NCBI GenBank assembly: GCA_019636385.1
Contig: JAHBXT010000001.1
Location: forward strand, 682,001-746,000
Direction: 5' to 3'
Origin: Pirellulaceae bacterium
GTDB lineage: Bacteria > Planctomycetota > Planctomycetia > Pirellulales > Pirellulaceae
DNA length: 64,000 bases
The notes under the pieces are model-generated. The model was not told the origin of the DNA, searched no databases, and was given only the letters and a program-made list of their open reading frames with translations. Below, one piece after another: positions 1-10,156 of the stretch. Within the stretch, counting starts at the first letter, position 1. Each line of letters opens with the position of its first letter. A program made the position numbers and the translations under genes.

Positions 1-161
1 GTCCACTGGTTCGAGCCAAAGTCAAATCATACCTTGCGTCCAGTATACCAGAATTGCATTGCTACAGGCTCGGAAAGAATTGCCGGTGGCGACAACGCGA
101 GAGGAAAAGCCATAGTCCGCCCTCACCTTGGTAGTCCCGATATTTGAGCTAATTTATTTAG

Positions 162-189
162 TTGCCATATCGGAAGCTTCCGATATATT
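162..189 (+). promoter_or_regulatory. Promoter with overlapping palindromic operator of the ygaV-like gene
   Basis: A perfect 20-bp palindrome, atatcggaagcttccgatat, lies at 167-186. It sits between a plausible -35 (ttgcca, 162-167) and -10 (tatatt, 184-189) that are 16 bp apart. It is 22 bp upstream of the chosen start codon of the ArsR gene. A repressor bound there would block RNA polymerase, so autorepression is the natural inference. The palindrome is seen directly. The promoter boxes are a pattern match. Confidence 0.7.
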
Positions 190-208
190 TGCACATTGGG
201 AGCAGTCG

Positions 209-514
209 ATGACCAAAACCAAACAGACGAAGTTGATCAGCATTGAAGCGCTTGGCAAGGCTGCCGAATGCTTGAAGGTACTGGCTCATCCACATCGGCT
301 GCGCATGATCCAAATGCTGCTGCAAGGTCAATATACGGTGGGGGAACTGGCAGCCAGTTGCAAGTTGCCCCAGGCGATGACGTCCGAGCACTTGCGGCTG
401 ATGCAGCGCTGTGGTTTTTTGTCCAGCGACAGAGCGGGACGCAATGTGTACTACCGTGTCGTCGAGCCGCATTTGGCTAATTTCATGCGTTGTATTGAAC
501 AGCGGTTTGCCTAG
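209..514 (+). CDS. ArsR-family transcriptional regulator, YgaV/BigR-like
   Basis: A 101-residue winged-helix repressor. The ArsR core is clear: a helix with VLAHPHRLRMIQMLL near 24-38, the recognition region around GELAASCKLPQAMTSEHLRLM (45-65) and a wing around GRNVYYRV (77-84). The frame is open back to 128, but the ATG at 209 is preferred because ggag precedes it and the upstream part overlaps the operator. Four cysteines (21, 51, 68, 95) could form a thiol switch as in sulfide-responsive BigR/SqrR, which is inference. The next gene is a membrane rhodanese 14 bp downstream. That pairing matches the ygaVP arrangement of E. coli, so a role in sensing sulfide or persulfide stress is likely. 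Confidence 0.85.
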   Translation: MTKTKQTKLISIEALGKAAECLKVLAHPHRLRMIQMLLQGQYTVGELAASCKLPQAMTSEHLRLMQRCGFLSSDRAGRNVYYRVVEPHLANFMRCIEQRFA

Positions 515-528
515 AGGAAGAAAGTTCT

Positions 529-1089
529 ATGACAACTACCATAACTCCGCAACAACTAGCCAGTCTTATCAAATCAGGCACGCAATTCGATTTGATTGAT
601 GTGCGCACTCCGGTCGAATATCAAGAACTGCATGTCAGTTGTGCTCGCAACGTACCGTTGGATCAATTGGACGCAGCAAGACTTGTTGCTCAATATCGCG
701 ATGGCCAGCAGGCGCTGTACGTCATTTGCCAGTCGGGCGGGCGCGGTCGCCAAGCGTGCCAAAAAATATTGGCTGCTGGCGGGCAAAATATCATCAACGT
801 CGAAGGCGGAACGCTGGCTTGTGAGCAAGCCGGGTTACCTGTTGTTCGCGGCCAAAAAGCGATATCGCTTGAACGTCAAGTGCGCATCGCCGCCGGCTCG
901 TTGGTTCTGGTCGGCTGTGGTTTGAGCTTCATTCATCCGGCTTTTCTTGGCTTGGCCGCGTTTGTGGGAGCTGGTCTGGTATTTGCCGGAGTGACGGATA
1001 CCTGCGGCATGGGCATGATTCTGGCGCGAATGCCATGGAACCAAACCTCCAACAGCTCTGCAACTTGTTCGACGTTGAAGGCTTCTTAG
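529..1089 (+). CDS. Membrane-anchored rhodanese (YgaP-like)
   Basis: Sulfurtransferase of 186 residues. The N-terminal rhodanese domain (about 1-110) carries the active-site loop CQSGGRGR with the catalytic Cys at 67. The C-terminal part (about 117-165) is a two-helix hydrophobic DUF2892-type membrane domain, the architecture of E. coli YgaP. It would move sulfane sulfur at the inner face of the membrane. It follows the ArsR gene by 14 bp and is probably cotranscribed under its control. Its stop overlaps the stop of the convergent queD gene by 4 bp. Confidence 0.88.
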   Translation: MTTTITPQQLASLIKSGTQFDLIDVRTPVEYQELHVSCARNVPLDQLDAARLVAQYRDGQQALYVICQSGGRGRQACQKILAAGGQNIINVEGGTLACEQAGLPVVRGQKAISLERQVRIAAGSLVLVGCGLSFIHPAFLGLAAFVGAGLVFAGVTDTCGMGMILARMPWNQTSNSSATCSTLKAS

Positions 1090-1523
1090 CTTTCGGGTTC
1101 CAGAGCAGCTTCCGCAAATGATTCATCCGTTTCCCAAATGCGGACACGTACAGCTCGTGCGCCACTGGACTGAAGTATCTGTGGACTGACAACTTCCAGC
1201 AGATACCGCGCCATATTCTCCGCAGTTGGATTGTAGGGCATTAGGAACAGGCGTTTGGGCTGCACTAGCTCCAAAGCAGCAATAGCGTTTGCATCTTGTT
1301 CGTAAACCAAGAAGCTGTGATCCCAGTTCTCGTCGATCCAGCCCTTCGTGCGGGCTTTTAAGTCCGCAAAATCGAGCACGCGACCCACCGAGTCAACTGC
1401 CTGGCCAGTCACAAAAAAATCGGCAATATAGTTGTGACCGTGAAAATGTTCGCATTTACCGCCGTGTTGGTACAGGCGGTGGCCGGCGCAAAATTTAATG
1501 CGCCGCATAATGGTCAGGCTCAT
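1086..1523 (-). CDS. queD: 6-carboxytetrahydropterin synthase (QueD/PTPS family)
   Basis: This enzyme converts 7,8-dihydroneopterin triphosphate to 6-carboxy-tetrahydropterin in queuosine synthesis. Zinc-binding histidines are visible in CAGHRL and CEHFHGHNY near the N-terminus, and the C-terminal WETDESFAEA segment supplies the usual glutamate. Length is about 145 residues, normal for the family. A TTG start at 1532 is possible. The ATG at 1523 is better placed behind gggag. It is convergent with the rhodanese gene. No other queuosine genes are in the window, so the assignment rests on the family motifs. Confidence 0.85.
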   Translation of the reverse strand: MSLTIMRRIKFCAGHRLYQHGGKCEHFHGHNYIADFFVTGQAVDSVGRVLDFADLKARTKGWIDENWDHSFLVYEQDANAIAALELVQPKRLFLMPYNPTAENMARYLLEVVSPQILQSSGARAVRVRIWETDESFAEAALEPES

Positions 1524-1554
1524 GTAGCTCAATCTCCCAAGATATGACGACCCG

Positions 1555-1953
1555 CTATGATTGCAACTTGCGATTGGATTGGTGTCGCTGGCTGTCGCGG
1601 TTTGTCTTCTTGGACAGATTCTGCTCGAAGGCCTCCGTCAAATCAACTCCCGTTTGATTAGCCAGGCAAATCAGCACGAACAGAACATCCGCCATTTCGT
1701 CGGCTAAGCTACATCGCTGGGCCTCGTCACCCTTGAAACTTTGCTCGCCGAATTGCCGCGAGATAATGCGTGCGAGTTCGCCGACCTCTTCGACCAGTTG
1801 CGCCAAATTGGTCAACTCGGAGAAGTATCGTACGCCCACGGTGCTGATCCAATCGTTCACTCGCCGTTGGGCTTCGGCTAGCGTTACTGGACTAGACTGC
1901 GTAATCGATGACGACGGGGAGATCGGAGACGACGGTGATTCTGGTGACGACAC
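1555..1953 (-). CDS. MazG-like nucleotide pyrophosphohydrolase
   Basis: Small all-alpha NTP pyrophosphohydrolase. The diagnostic metal-binding motifs are EEVGE and DEMADVLF, in the order and spacing of the MazG/dUTPase-like fold. The frame is open to 2031, inside the upstream gene. A GTG at 1953, with agga about 10 nt upstream, avoids the overlap and is chosen here, giving 132 residues. The N-terminal 35 residues are Ser/Pro-rich and probably disordered. It lies directly downstream of the PDZ protein gene on the same strand. The physiological substrate cannot be read from sequence. Confidence 0.78.
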   Translation of the reverse strand: MSSPESPSSPISPSSSITQSSPVTLAEAQRRVNDWISTVGVRYFSELTNLAQLVEEVGELARIISRQFGEQSFKGDEAQRCSLADEMADVLFVLICLANQTGVDLTEAFEQNLSKKTNRDSQRHQSNRKLQS

Positions 1954-1981
1954 GGTGCACTTCCTGGATCCAGCCTGAGGA

Positions 1982-3175
1982 CTAACGCGACTGGGCGTAG
2001 AGTTGCCGCAGCAGTTCGGTGCGAGAATCACGCAGCTCGGTGAAGCGTTGTTTCCACTGAGTTACTTCGACGGCCGTCGGCTCGCGCCCCACAATCACGC
2101 CAAATACATTTCGCAGCCAAAAGTCGCGATCATGCCGGGCCAAGTCAAAGTATTCGTCTGAAGCCATCAGCTTCAGTGGCAGCGATTCGACGACGCTGCG
2201 CAGATCATTACCTAGGATGCGCGCAGCTGCCAATTCGGCTGCCGATGGCTGACGGCCGACGTACCGCTGATAAATTCGAGTGACCTCCTGGTCGATCTGG
2301 TTGTAATCGGTATAGGTACCCGTAGTTCCACCACTGGGGTAGGCCGTGACACGCGACACATCTTCCAATTGCAGTTGAACATTTTTCGGGTTGCCTTGAG
2401 TCAACACACGGGCCGCCTGAGGAGTATACATAATGTTGCGACCTCCCGACGAGACAAAGGCTCGCACCTCATATAAGTCTTGATCGAATACATACGTCGG
2501 ATCATAGCTTATTTGAAACGGAATCGACTGCTGGTTGGCGGCGGAGAAGGTCTGTTGGCCGTTACGAACCGTCCACTGGCGTCGGGTCAGATTCTCGATC
2601 TGCACGGTGACTGTCGCATCGGGCGGCAGTGGCCTACGAGAGACGAGCGTTCCAGTTAAGCGATGAGAATGATCGTCCAATTGCACGCGGACGGTTGCCA
2701 GACGCCCCGTTTGTCCATCTTGCAGTAATAGCCGCACGGCACCCGAGGCATCGGCACGACGATTGATCTCTTGAGTAAGATCGTATAGTCGTCCCGAGAC
2801 CATGCCAACCTGATAGCCTTCCACTGCAATAATCGTGTCGCCCGCTTGAATTCGTGCACGATCAGCAGCGCCGGAGGTCGTGACTTGCCGAACCATGAAG
2901 CCTGTATCTGTACTATCGCCGCGCACTCCCAGCGTCCATTCTTGGTTTCCGCCAGGCCCCTGCATCCAACTGCCGCCCGGCCAGGCTTGACTGCCTGTCC
3001 CAAAGCGGTCACGCCCACCGTCAGGATTCCAGCGATCCTGCGCTTGAGTCAAACCGGTCCCCAGCCACACCGCAACCCACAACCCCATTAGCCACCGGTG
3101 CCCGCTATTCAACATCCCAGGCCCGGATGATATTGCCGAAAACAAAACTCGACGCGAACAGTGCATGGTGTTCAT
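1982..3175 (-). CDS. Secreted PDZ-domain protein with YbaY-like domain
   Basis: A 397-residue exported protein of unrecognised overall function. A signal segment with the hydrophobic run LMGLWVAVWLGTGLTQAQ is followed by a PDZ-like region (TGFMVRQVTTSGAADRARIQ, GDTIIAVEGY). A domain resembling the YbaY/META-like lipoprotein fold comes next (LTGTLVSRRPLPPDATVTVQ ... IPFQISYDP ... YEVRAFV). The C-terminal third is helical and charged, reminiscent of DUF4214-type segments (RIYQRYVGRQPSAAELAA). The ATG at 3175 is chosen because aggaag lies about 10 nt upstream; the frame extends 38 codons further. Domain assignments are by eye. Confidence 0.6.
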   Translation of the reverse strand: MNTMHCSRRVLFSAISSGPGMLNSGHRWLMGLWVAVWLGTGLTQAQDRWNPDGGRDRFGTGSQAWPGGSWMQGPGGNQEWTLGVRGDSTDTGFMVRQVTTSGAADRARIQAGDTIIAVEGYQVGMVSGRLYDLTQEINRRADASGAVRLLLQDGQTGRLATVRVQLDDHSHRLTGTLVSRRPLPPDATVTVQIENLTRRQWTVRNGQQTFSAANQQSIPFQISYDPTYVFDQDLYEVRAFVSSGGRNIMYTPQAARVLTQGNPKNVQLQLEDVSRVTAYPSGGTTGTYTDYNQIDQEVTRIYQRYVGRQPSAAELAAARILGNDLRSVVESLPLKLMASDEYFDLARHDRDFWLRNVFGVIVGREPTAVEVTQWKQRFTELRDSRTELLRQLYAQSR

Positions 3176-3301
3176 GGTACAGCGGCTTCCTAGTTGCGAT
3201 GGGGTTGAGGATCGAATGACAATTAGGCTTTGTTTTAGGGGATGAAGAGGTTGATCACGTACATCGCACCGGGTTGTGATTGCTCGCAACTAAAGTCTAT
3301 T

Positions 3302-4303
3302 CTAGCGAACTGCCGTGGAAGCTAATTGAGCCAGCTCGGCACGAATCAGCGGCAGATCGACCGGGAAATAGCCGGCCAGCACGTTTTCTGCCTGACCACT
3401 TTGGCTGAGCACGTAGCGTACAAATTCGATCGCCAGTTTGTTTTGAGCCTGCCCCAAGTCCAGCACAATGGACAGTGGTCTGACCAGCGGATATTGTCCG
3501 GACAGAATCGCCATCTCGTCGCTGGGAATCGTGTTGCCGCCAGCTTGTAGGCTCAATGCACGGGCTTCATTGTAGCCACACTTCAATCCGCAGATGCCGA
3601 TGGCCAATGGGTCTGTCTTGATGACGTCTACGATCTCCGCGTTGGACGCGACCGGCAGCCCCTCGCGCAGGTTGGAGCGAAACACACTTTCTTTGAGATA
3701 CTTGTGCGTGCCCGAATCTTCAGTTCGTGAGATGATGCGAATCGGTTGGTCGGCAAGCGCCCCGGTGGCACCCAACAGCTTCCAGGTGGGCGTCCCAGTC
3801 GATTCATCTGTGAAGATGGATCGCATCTGCTCTCCAGAAATTGAAGTCACTGGATTGGATTGATGCACGAAAATGCCCAAGGCCTGTCGAGCCACCTCAA
3901 GGGCAATCGGTCGTCGCATACCTTTGGATTTTAGCGATTCCAATTCGGCAGGCGTGACCGGTCGCGAGACTAGCCACATGCTGCTAGGCTCTGAACAAAT
4001 CCGCTCGACCGCCTGGCTTTCGCCAATCGACGAAACTTCAATCACGGCGTCCGCATGAAACTGACGAAACTGATCGACCCAGGCGTGAGCCATTCCGTCC
4101 ATGGTGCTGGACCCGAATAACGCCAACTTGCCCGATACGACTTGTTGAGGCTGATACGGATCGATGCTCTGTAGCACCGACTGAAGTCTCTCGATCGAGC
4201 ACATTGAACCTGCTGCAGGCTGTTCGGCCGAAGCACTCCTCGTGCTGCTCAAGACAACCAACCAGCCTAAGGCCCAAATTGCAAACAGGCCGCTCCGCAA
4301 CAT
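3302..4303 (-). CDS. PstS-like phosphate-type ABC substrate-binding protein
   Basis: Periplasmic binding protein of about 333 residues with an N-terminal signal peptide (LFAIWALGWLVVLSSTRSASA). The fold signature of the phosphate-binding family is seen in LALFGSSTMDGMAHAWVDQF, RPVTPAELESL, IRIISRTEDSGTHKYLKESV and the late segment YPLVRPLSIVLD. An ATG at 4303 with aagga 7 nt upstream is preferred over a TTG at 4330. No permease or ATPase genes flank it, so it may be an orphan binding protein rather than part of a pst operon. Confidence 0.8.
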   Translation of the reverse strand: MLRSGLFAIWALGWLVVLSSTRSASAEQPAAGSMCSIERLQSVLQSIDPYQPQQVVSGKLALFGSSTMDGMAHAWVDQFRQFHADAVIEVSSIGESQAVERICSEPSSMWLVSRPVTPAELESLKSKGMRRPIALEVARQALGIFVHQSNPVTSISGEQMRSIFTDESTGTPTWKLLGATGALADQPIRIISRTEDSGTHKYLKESVFRSNLREGLPVASNAEIVDVIKTDPLAIGICGLKCGYNEARALSLQAGGNTIPSDEMAILSGQYPLVRPLSIVLDLGQAQNKLAIEFVRYVLSQSGQAENVLAGYFPVDLPLIRAELAQLASTAVR

Positions 4304-4781
4304 CTCAGTATCCTTATTTTGTTGTGTCAAGAAACGCTCGCTCAGGACCTTTCACGTTCAACGATCAAGTAAACCGTGTACCATCCAGCAAGCTCATACC
4401 ATCCTCAGCCCCCGATTTTAACATTTAGCAGAGTTCAGGGCGACGCCGAAATAGGCATCGCGAGATTGAGGCAATTCGCCGTTGGCGATGCTGATACGTA
4501 GAGAATCGCCGCCTGAATGGGTTTAGATAGCATCTGGCTGATACAAAATGCTGAGTTCTAATCACTAGCGACGCAGTAAGCTGCCTGACAGCCAGACGTA
4601 ACCTACCGGCGGCGCGCGGCACATTTTCGAGCTGAACCGTGACGAGTACCGTCGCCACAGGTATGGTACACGCTCAGATCAATACGCTGGTTGGCGCGTT
4701 CATTGTGCTACAATCTGCGGACAATAAAGTGAGCGCCCGAACCAGACTGCTCACTCAACCCGAGATGTACAAGAGCCACTG
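4304..4781. other. Intergenic region without a recognisable gene
   Basis: About 480 bp between two divergent genes. Short frames here have no recognisable content. A tacaat at 4709-4714 could be the -10 of the rlmB promoter, but no well-spaced -35 is evident. Confidence 0.5.
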
Positions 4782-5642
4782 ATGCCAGGACAATCTGATA
4801 AGAAGCCGAGCAAACGGTCCTTTAGCGGTAGTCACCAACGCAGCTGGCTGTGGGGACATCATGCGGTCACCGAAACAATTCGGGCAGGGAAATGGCCAAT
4901 TCTGGAAGTTTTCACAACCCAAGAAGCCTTCGAACCAACTGCGGAACTCTTGCAAGCGCAAGGCCAACAGGCTGTGCCAATCGCAATCGTATCGGCAAAT
5001 CGACTGGAGCAGTTGGTTCGCTCCAGCGAACACCAAAGCATCGTGGCAAGGCTGGGTCCGTTTCCGTATCTCACGATGAAGCAATTACTGTCAGATTTAC
5101 GCACTGCGATTAACAGCATGACGCCCGGCGACACTTCAGGACAGCATCTGCGAGTCAGCTTGCCGCCGCTGGTTGTGGTATGTGATCGAATTCAAGATGC
5201 GTTTAACTTCGGGGCCATCTTGCGGTGTTGTGATGGCGCAGCCGCTTTCGGAGTGATTGTGAGCGACAAGTGCCAGGCGGAAGTGACGCCGCATGTGGCG
5301 AGATCTTCGTCAGGAGCCGTGAACTACGTTCCAATTGCGCGCACCGACGATTTGATCGAAGCAGTTCGGCTGGTCAAGCAGTTGGGATCTCAGGTTGTAG
5401 CAGCGGACTCCAATGCCACCACCAGGATTTGGAAGACTGAGCTACAGGAATTAACGACACTGATCGTGGGAAGTGAAGCGCACGGCATCCATCCCAATCT
5501 GCTGGCCATGAGCGATCATCGAGTTTGCGTACCCATGCTGGGCCGGGTCACCTCACTCAATGCGGCCGTCGCCACGGGGATATTACTGTACGAAATCCGA
5601 CGCCAACAATCGCAGTCAAACGATACTCGCCAAGTTGATTGA
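4782..5642 (+). CDS. rlmB: TrmH/SpoU-family RNA 2'-O-methyltransferase (RlmB type)
   Basis: SPOUT methyltransferase of 286 residues. An N-terminal substrate-binding segment (WGHHAVTETIRAG) precedes the knotted catalytic domain. The three SpoU motifs are present: DRIQDAFNFGAILR near 135, LIVGSEAHGI, and PMLGRVTSLNAAVATGILLY near the end. The likely reaction is 2'-O-methylation of a 23S rRNA guanosine. Other TrmH-family targets cannot be excluded. It ends 17 bp from the stop of a convergent gene. Confidence 0.85.
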   Translation: MPGQSDKKPSKRSFSGSHQRSWLWGHHAVTETIRAGKWPILEVFTTQEAFEPTAELLQAQGQQAVPIAIVSANRLEQLVRSSEHQSIVARLGPFPYLTMKQLLSDLRTAINSMTPGDTSGQHLRVSLPPLVVVCDRIQDAFNFGAILRCCDGAAAFGVIVSDKCQAEVTPHVARSSSGAVNYVPIARTDDLIEAVRLVKQLGSQVVAADSNATTRIWKTELQELTTLIVGSEAHGIHPNLLAMSDHRVCVPMLGRVTSLNAAVATGILLYEIRRQQSQSNDTRQVD

Positions 5643-5659
5643 CCGCCAACTGTGGGTGC

Positions 5660-6589
5660 CTAGGAAGCTTGGTCGCGGACTTTCTCCAGCAGGGCTTTGG
5701 TGGCACGAATACCTTGGTAGGAATCGACGTTGCCTTCATATTCGATGCCCACGTGGCCTCGGAAGCCGCTCTCGTGAACAATCTTCAGCATCTTCTTGTA
5801 GTCGGTGTGGATTTCATTGCCTTCAGAGTCAAAGTCATGCGATTTGGCGCTGACTCCTTTGGCAAACGGCATCAATTCGTGCACGCCCAGGTAGCGATCA
5901 TACTCCAGTCCAACTGCACCACCACGTACTCGGAAGTTGCCGAAGTCCGGCAACGTGCCAACTCGCGGGTGATTGACCAGCTCCATGACGCCACGCAACC
6001 AGCCACCATGACTCGACAGACCACCATGGTTTTCCACGATCACGTTCAGATCGTACGTATCGCCGATTTCACAAAGGCGTCGCAAACCGTCGGCTGCTAA
6101 TTGCTGTTGCTCTTGGAAGCTGAGCTTACCATCCGACGCAGCGTTAACGCGAATGGAATGGCAACCAAGTTCTTTTGCCCACTCCAGCCATTTGATGTGA
6201 TTACGAACAGCCGTGACTCGTCGTTTGATGTCTGGATCGCCGAGGTTTCCTTCGCCGTCGCACATGATCAAAATTCCAGCTACTCCCTGGTCGGCGGCGC
6301 GCTTCTTCAACTCCGCGAGATAGTCGGGCTGCTTGACGACGTCTTTGTAGAACTGATTGACGTACTCGATGGCATTAATTCCGAAGTCGCGCTTGGCGAT
6401 TACAGCAAAGTCCAGCGGATCCAGTTTGGCAAAGCCGGGGCGCCCAAAAAACTGGCGGTGCAACGACCATTGGGCCAGCGAAATCTCAAACCATGGCTTT
6501 TTGTCCTGTGCGCGTAGCGGCGCGGCTAGGCCGGAAGCGGCGGCAATCACGGCGGTGGTCTGCAACAGTTGGCGACGATGAACGTTCAT
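5660..6589 (-). CDS. Exported sugar phosphate isomerase/epimerase-like TIM barrel
   Basis: A 309-residue xylose-isomerase-like barrel protein. The first 28 residues (MNVHRRQLLQTTAVIAAASG...) resemble a Tat-type signal, with paired arginines before a hydrophobic stretch. Metal- and substrate-binding acids typical of the hydroxypyruvate isomerase/tagatose epimerase group are seen in NAIEYVN, VIVENHGG, GTLPDFGNF and HVGIEYEG. Planctomycetes encode many secreted members of this family, and the substrate is usually unknown. A ggag lies about 8 nt before the ATG. Confidence 0.8.
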   Translation of the reverse strand: MNVHRRQLLQTTAVIAAASGLAAPLRAQDKKPWFEISLAQWSLHRQFFGRPGFAKLDPLDFAVIAKRDFGINAIEYVNQFYKDVVKQPDYLAELKKRAADQGVAGILIMCDGEGNLGDPDIKRRVTAVRNHIKWLEWAKELGCHSIRVNAASDGKLSFQEQQQLAADGLRRLCEIGDTYDLNVIVENHGGLSSHGGWLRGVMELVNHPRVGTLPDFGNFRVRGGAVGLEYDRYLGVHELMPFAKGVSAKSHDFDSEGNEIHTDYKKMLKIVHESGFRGHVGIEYEGNVDSYQGIRATKALLEKVRDQAS

Positions 6590-6671
6590 GGCGTAAGCTC
6601 CAGTGACTGATTTTCTAGAGAACGATGAATGAGGTGCTGAGCGTAAGCGTGTGAGCCACGATTATACTCGG

Positions 6672-9600
6672 TCAGGACTGGACAAACCGCTCCTGCAAGG
6701 ACTCGACGGTTAATTCCCCTTCGCGCAGCGCCTCCATGGCGGTGATGGCGGCCTGAGCGGCGGCAATTGTGGTGATGCACGGCACGCCATACTGAACGGC
6801 TGCAGCCCGGATACGACCTTCATCAGTGCGAGCCCCCTTTCCGCTGGGGGTATTCATAATCAGCGACACATCTTCATTTTTCAAGTAATCTATCAAATTT
6901 GGCGAGCCTTCGGCGATCTTCTTGACACGAGTCACCGGAATGCCGGCAGCTTCAATTTCCGCCGCAGTTCCGGAAGTGGCCAACAGGGTAAAGCCCAATT
7001 GACTAAGCCTGCGAACCATCGGAGCCAGCCGATGCCGATGTCGCGAATTCAAACTGACGAAGATGTTGCCCTGGGTGGGCAGCAGCACGCCAGCCGATAA
7101 CTGACTTTTGGCAAAGGCCAACGCAAAATCTTCACTGATGCCCATGACTTCGCCAGTACTGCGCATTTCAGGCCCCAGGACGATATCGACGCCAGCGAAC
7201 TTGCGGAAAGGAAACACGCTTTCCTTGATCGACACATGCTTGGGCACCGGTTCGGCAATCATGCCTAACTCGGGCAAGCTTTTACCACACATGACTTTTG
7301 CGGCCAGCTTGGCAACGGGAACCCCAGTAGCTTTGGCCACAAACGGGACGGTCCGACTGGCTCGCGGATTGACCTCCAAAACATAAACGTTCATGCGGCC
7401 ATCTTCGCTTTTGATCGCGTACTGAACGTTCATCAGGCCAATCACACGCAGCTTCTTAGCCATCGCCCAAGTCGCCTGGCGAATTTCGTGGATGACCTCC
7501 TCGGATAAACTGTACGGCGGAATCACGCAGGCGGAATCGCCCGAATGGACTCCCGCCTCTTCGATGTGCTCCATGACGCCCATGACCACTACATTTTCGC
7601 CATCGCACAGCGCATCAACGTCCACTTCGATCGCATCCTCCAGAAACCGATCGATCAGCACCGGCTGTCCTTCGGCCACGACGAAAGCTTCGGCGACATA
7701 GCGCTCGAACTGCACAGTGTCGTAGCAGATTTCCATGGCTCGCCCACCTAACACAAAGCTGGGCCGAACCAGCGATGGGAAGCCTACCTTTTGCGCCTCG
7801 GAGCGGGCTTGCGCCATGTTGCGCGCGATTGCATTAGCCGGCTGTTTTAGACCTAGTTGATGCAACAACTGTTGAAATTTTTCGCGATCTTCGGCCTCTT
7901 CAATCGTATCCACACTAGTGCCAATGATTGGCACGCCTGCCGACGCCAGAGCGCGAGCCAGATTCAGCGGTGTCTGACCGCCGAACTGCACGATGACACC
8001 ATCGGGCCCCACGCGATCACAGATGTTTAACACATCTTCGGTCGTCAGCGGCTCGAAGAACAGCATATCGCTGGTGTCGTAGTCAGTACTAACCGTTTCA
8101 GGATTACTGTTAACCATAATCGACTGAATGCCCAGCTCTTTCAGCGCGTAGCTGGCATGGCAGCAGCAATAATCGAACTCGATTCCCTGGCCGATGCGAT
8201 TGGGGCCGCCACCCAGAATGATGACTCGCTTGTTTCCCGGCTGCTTGGGCGGCAACTCATCTTCGTCATCATACGAACTGTAGTAGTAGGGCGTATAAGC
8301 CTCAAATTCAGCAGCGCAGGTGTCAACAGCTTTAAATGTCGCGACAATGCCGTGCGCCTTACGCCACTGACGGACCTCCAGCTCATCGCTGCCGAGCAGG
8401 TTGGCAAGTTGTCGATCGGAGAATCCCGACTGCTTGGCCATCCGCATGTGCTGGGCGGTAATACGCGACAGGCTGCCTAACTCGCGCAGCATCTCTTCCA
8501 TCTGAACAATCTCGGCCAAATGATCCAAGAACCAGCGATCAATGGCGGTGATTTGGTAGATCTCTTCGACGCTCATTCCGTACTTGAGCGCGTAACGCAA
8601 ATACCACACGCGATCAGGATTGGGCCGCGCTAGTTTACTGCGGATTTCGTCATCGTCTGGTTGTGCCGCCGTTCCCCACAAGTCTTTGTTGTCACAGCCA
8701 AAGCCGAACGCACCGACCTCCAGACCACGCAGCGCCTTTTGAAAGGACTGTTTAAACGTACGACCGATGGCCATCGTTTCGCCGACGCTTTTCATCTGCG
8801 TCATCAACGTTGAATCGGCTTCGGGGAATTTTTCAAAGGCAAATCGGGGGATTTTGGTAACCACATAGTCGATGGTTGGCTCAAAACAAGCTTTGGTTTT
8901 CTTGGTGATATCGTTGGGTAGCTCCCACAGACGATAGCCTACTGCCAGCTTGGCAGCGATCTTAGCAATTGGAAAACCGGTAGCCTTGCTGGCCAGCGCG
9001 CTAGAACGACTGACGCGCGGATTCATTTCAATTACGATCATTCGCCCAGTGGTGGGGTGAATCGCAAACTGGATATTGGAGCCGCCGGTTTCAACACCAA
9101 TCTCGCGTATGACCTTCAGCGAGGCATCGCGCATGATCTGGTACTCTTTGTCGGTCAGTGTTTGCGCCGGAGCCACAGTGATCGAATCGCCGGTGTGCAC
9201 GCCCATTGGATCAAAGTTTTCGATCGAGCAAATGATCACGACATTGTCATCCATGTCGCGCATCACTTCCATCTCATACTCTTTCCAACCGATGATCGAC
9301 TCTTCAATCAGCACTTCGCTAATGGGCGATTGGATCAGGCCGTTGCGTACTAGGGATTCGAAGTCGTCACGGTTGTAGGCGATGGCCGAGCCACTGCCGC
9401 CCATGGTAAAACTCGGACGAACGACACATGGCAGGCCAACTTCCTTGAGCGCCGCTCGGGCCTGCTCAATGGTTCCCACGACGACACCTTTACAGACCTC
9501 TAGCCCGATGCTCTCCATGGCGACTTTGAATTGGTCACGATCTTCAGCCTTGGCAATCACCTGTGGATTGGCACCAATCATTTCGACATGGAATTTCTCC

Positions 9601-9923
9601 AGCACGCCATGCTTGTGCAAATCCATAGCCACATTCAGACCGGTCTGGCCACCGAGTGTCGGCAGCAGCACGTCGGGTCGCTCTTTCTCGATAATCTTGG
9701 CGACGATCTCCCAAGTCAGCGGCTCAATGTAGGTTCGATCGGCGATCCCAGGATCGGTCATGATGGTCGCCGGATTGCTGTTAACCAACACGACCTCATA
9801 GCCCTCTTCACGCAGAGCCTTGCAGGCCTGACTGCCCGAATAGTCGAACTCGCAGGCCTGGCCAATCACAATGGGCCCGGAGCCAATGAGCATGATTTTT
9901 TTGATGTCGGTTCTGCGTGGCAC
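6672..9923 (-). CDS. carB: Carbamoyl-phosphate synthase large subunit
   Basis: Makes carbamoyl phosphate from ammonia, bicarbonate and two ATP for pyrimidine and arginine synthesis. The 1083-residue length and internal duplication are typical. The first ATP-grasp half starts with [20 protein letters not shown]. The second starts near 560 with [22 protein letters not shown]-terminal MGS-like allosteric domain contains [12 protein letters not shown] and [20 protein letters not shown]. The small subunit gene carA is not adjacent. It begins 233 bp from the divergent sigma-factor gene. Confidence 0.97.
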   Translation of the reverse strand: MPRRTDIKKIMLIGSGPIVIGQACEFDYSGSQACKALREEGYEVVLVNSNPATIMTDPGIADRTYIEPLTWEIVAKIIEKERPDVLLPTLGGQTGLNVAMDLHKHGVLEKFHVEMIGANPQVIAKAEDRDQFKVAMESIGLEVCKGVVVGTIEQARAALKEVGLPCVVRPSFTMGGSGSAIAYNRDDFESLVRNGLIQSPISEVLIEESIIGWKEYEMEVMRDMDDNVVIICSIENFDPMGVHTGDSITVAPAQTLTDKEYQIMRDASLKVIREIGVETGGSNIQFAIHPTTGRMIVIEMNPRVSRSSALASKATGFPIAKIAAKLAVGYRLWELPNDITKKTKACFEPTIDYVVTKIPRFAFEKFPEADSTLMTQMKSVGETMAIGRTFKQSFQKALRGLEVGAFGFGCDNKDLWGTAAQPDDDEIRSKLARPNPDRVWYLRYALKYGMSVEEIYQITAIDRWFLDHLAEIVQMEEMLRELGSLSRITAQHMRMAKQSGFSDRQLANLLGSDELEVRQWRKAHGIVATFKAVDTCAAEFEAYTPYYYSSYDDEDELPPKQPGNKRVIILGGGPNRIGQGIEFDYCCCHASYALKELGIQSIMVNSNPETVSTDYDTSDMLFFEPLTTEDVLNICDRVGPDGVIVQFGGQTPLNLARALASAGVPIIGTSVDTIEEAEDREKFQQLLHQLGLKQPANAIARNMAQARSEAQKVGFPSLVRPSFVLGGRAMEICYDTVQFERYVAEAFVVAEGQPVLIDRFLEDAIEVDVDALCDGENVVVMGVMEHIEEAGVHSGDSACVIPPYSLSEEVIHEIRQATWAMAKKLRVIGLMNVQYAIKSEDGRMNVYVLEVNPRASRTVPFVAKATGVPVAKLAAKVMCGKSLPELGMIAEPVPKHVSIKESVFPFRKFAGVDIVLGPEMRSTGEVMGISEDFALAFAKSQLSAGVLLPTQGNIFVSLNSRHRHRLAPMVRRLSQLGFTLLATSGTAAEIEAAGIPVTRVKKIAEGSPNLIDYLKNEDVSLIMNTPSGKGARTDEGRIRAAAVQYGVPCITTIAAAQAAITAMEALREGELTVESLQERFVQS

Positions 9924-10156
9924 TTGGTCAACTGTCCTGGCAAGCGGGGCGAAACATTCTAAATACCGGCCCTTGGCCGTCCAAAATAAAATTTCCCAAG
10001 GGTATCATGCCACCTACAAGTCTGCCAAGGGGAGGCGACTAGCCAATCATTTGTCGAGTACCTAGACTGTAGCCATTGACATTTAAGTGTCGCTATTCGC
10101 CAGTAGATTTTCAGGTTTGGCGAGCCGTAATTTTCTGGTCTATTAGTTGAAACGAT

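Noticed and set aside
4425..4658. 77-codon minus-strand frame in the intergenic region
   Set aside because: Arg-rich translation without coding character or a ribosome site.
10076..10109. Sigma-factor promoter starting ttgaca at 10076
   Set aside because: No acceptable -10 at 15-19 bp spacing.
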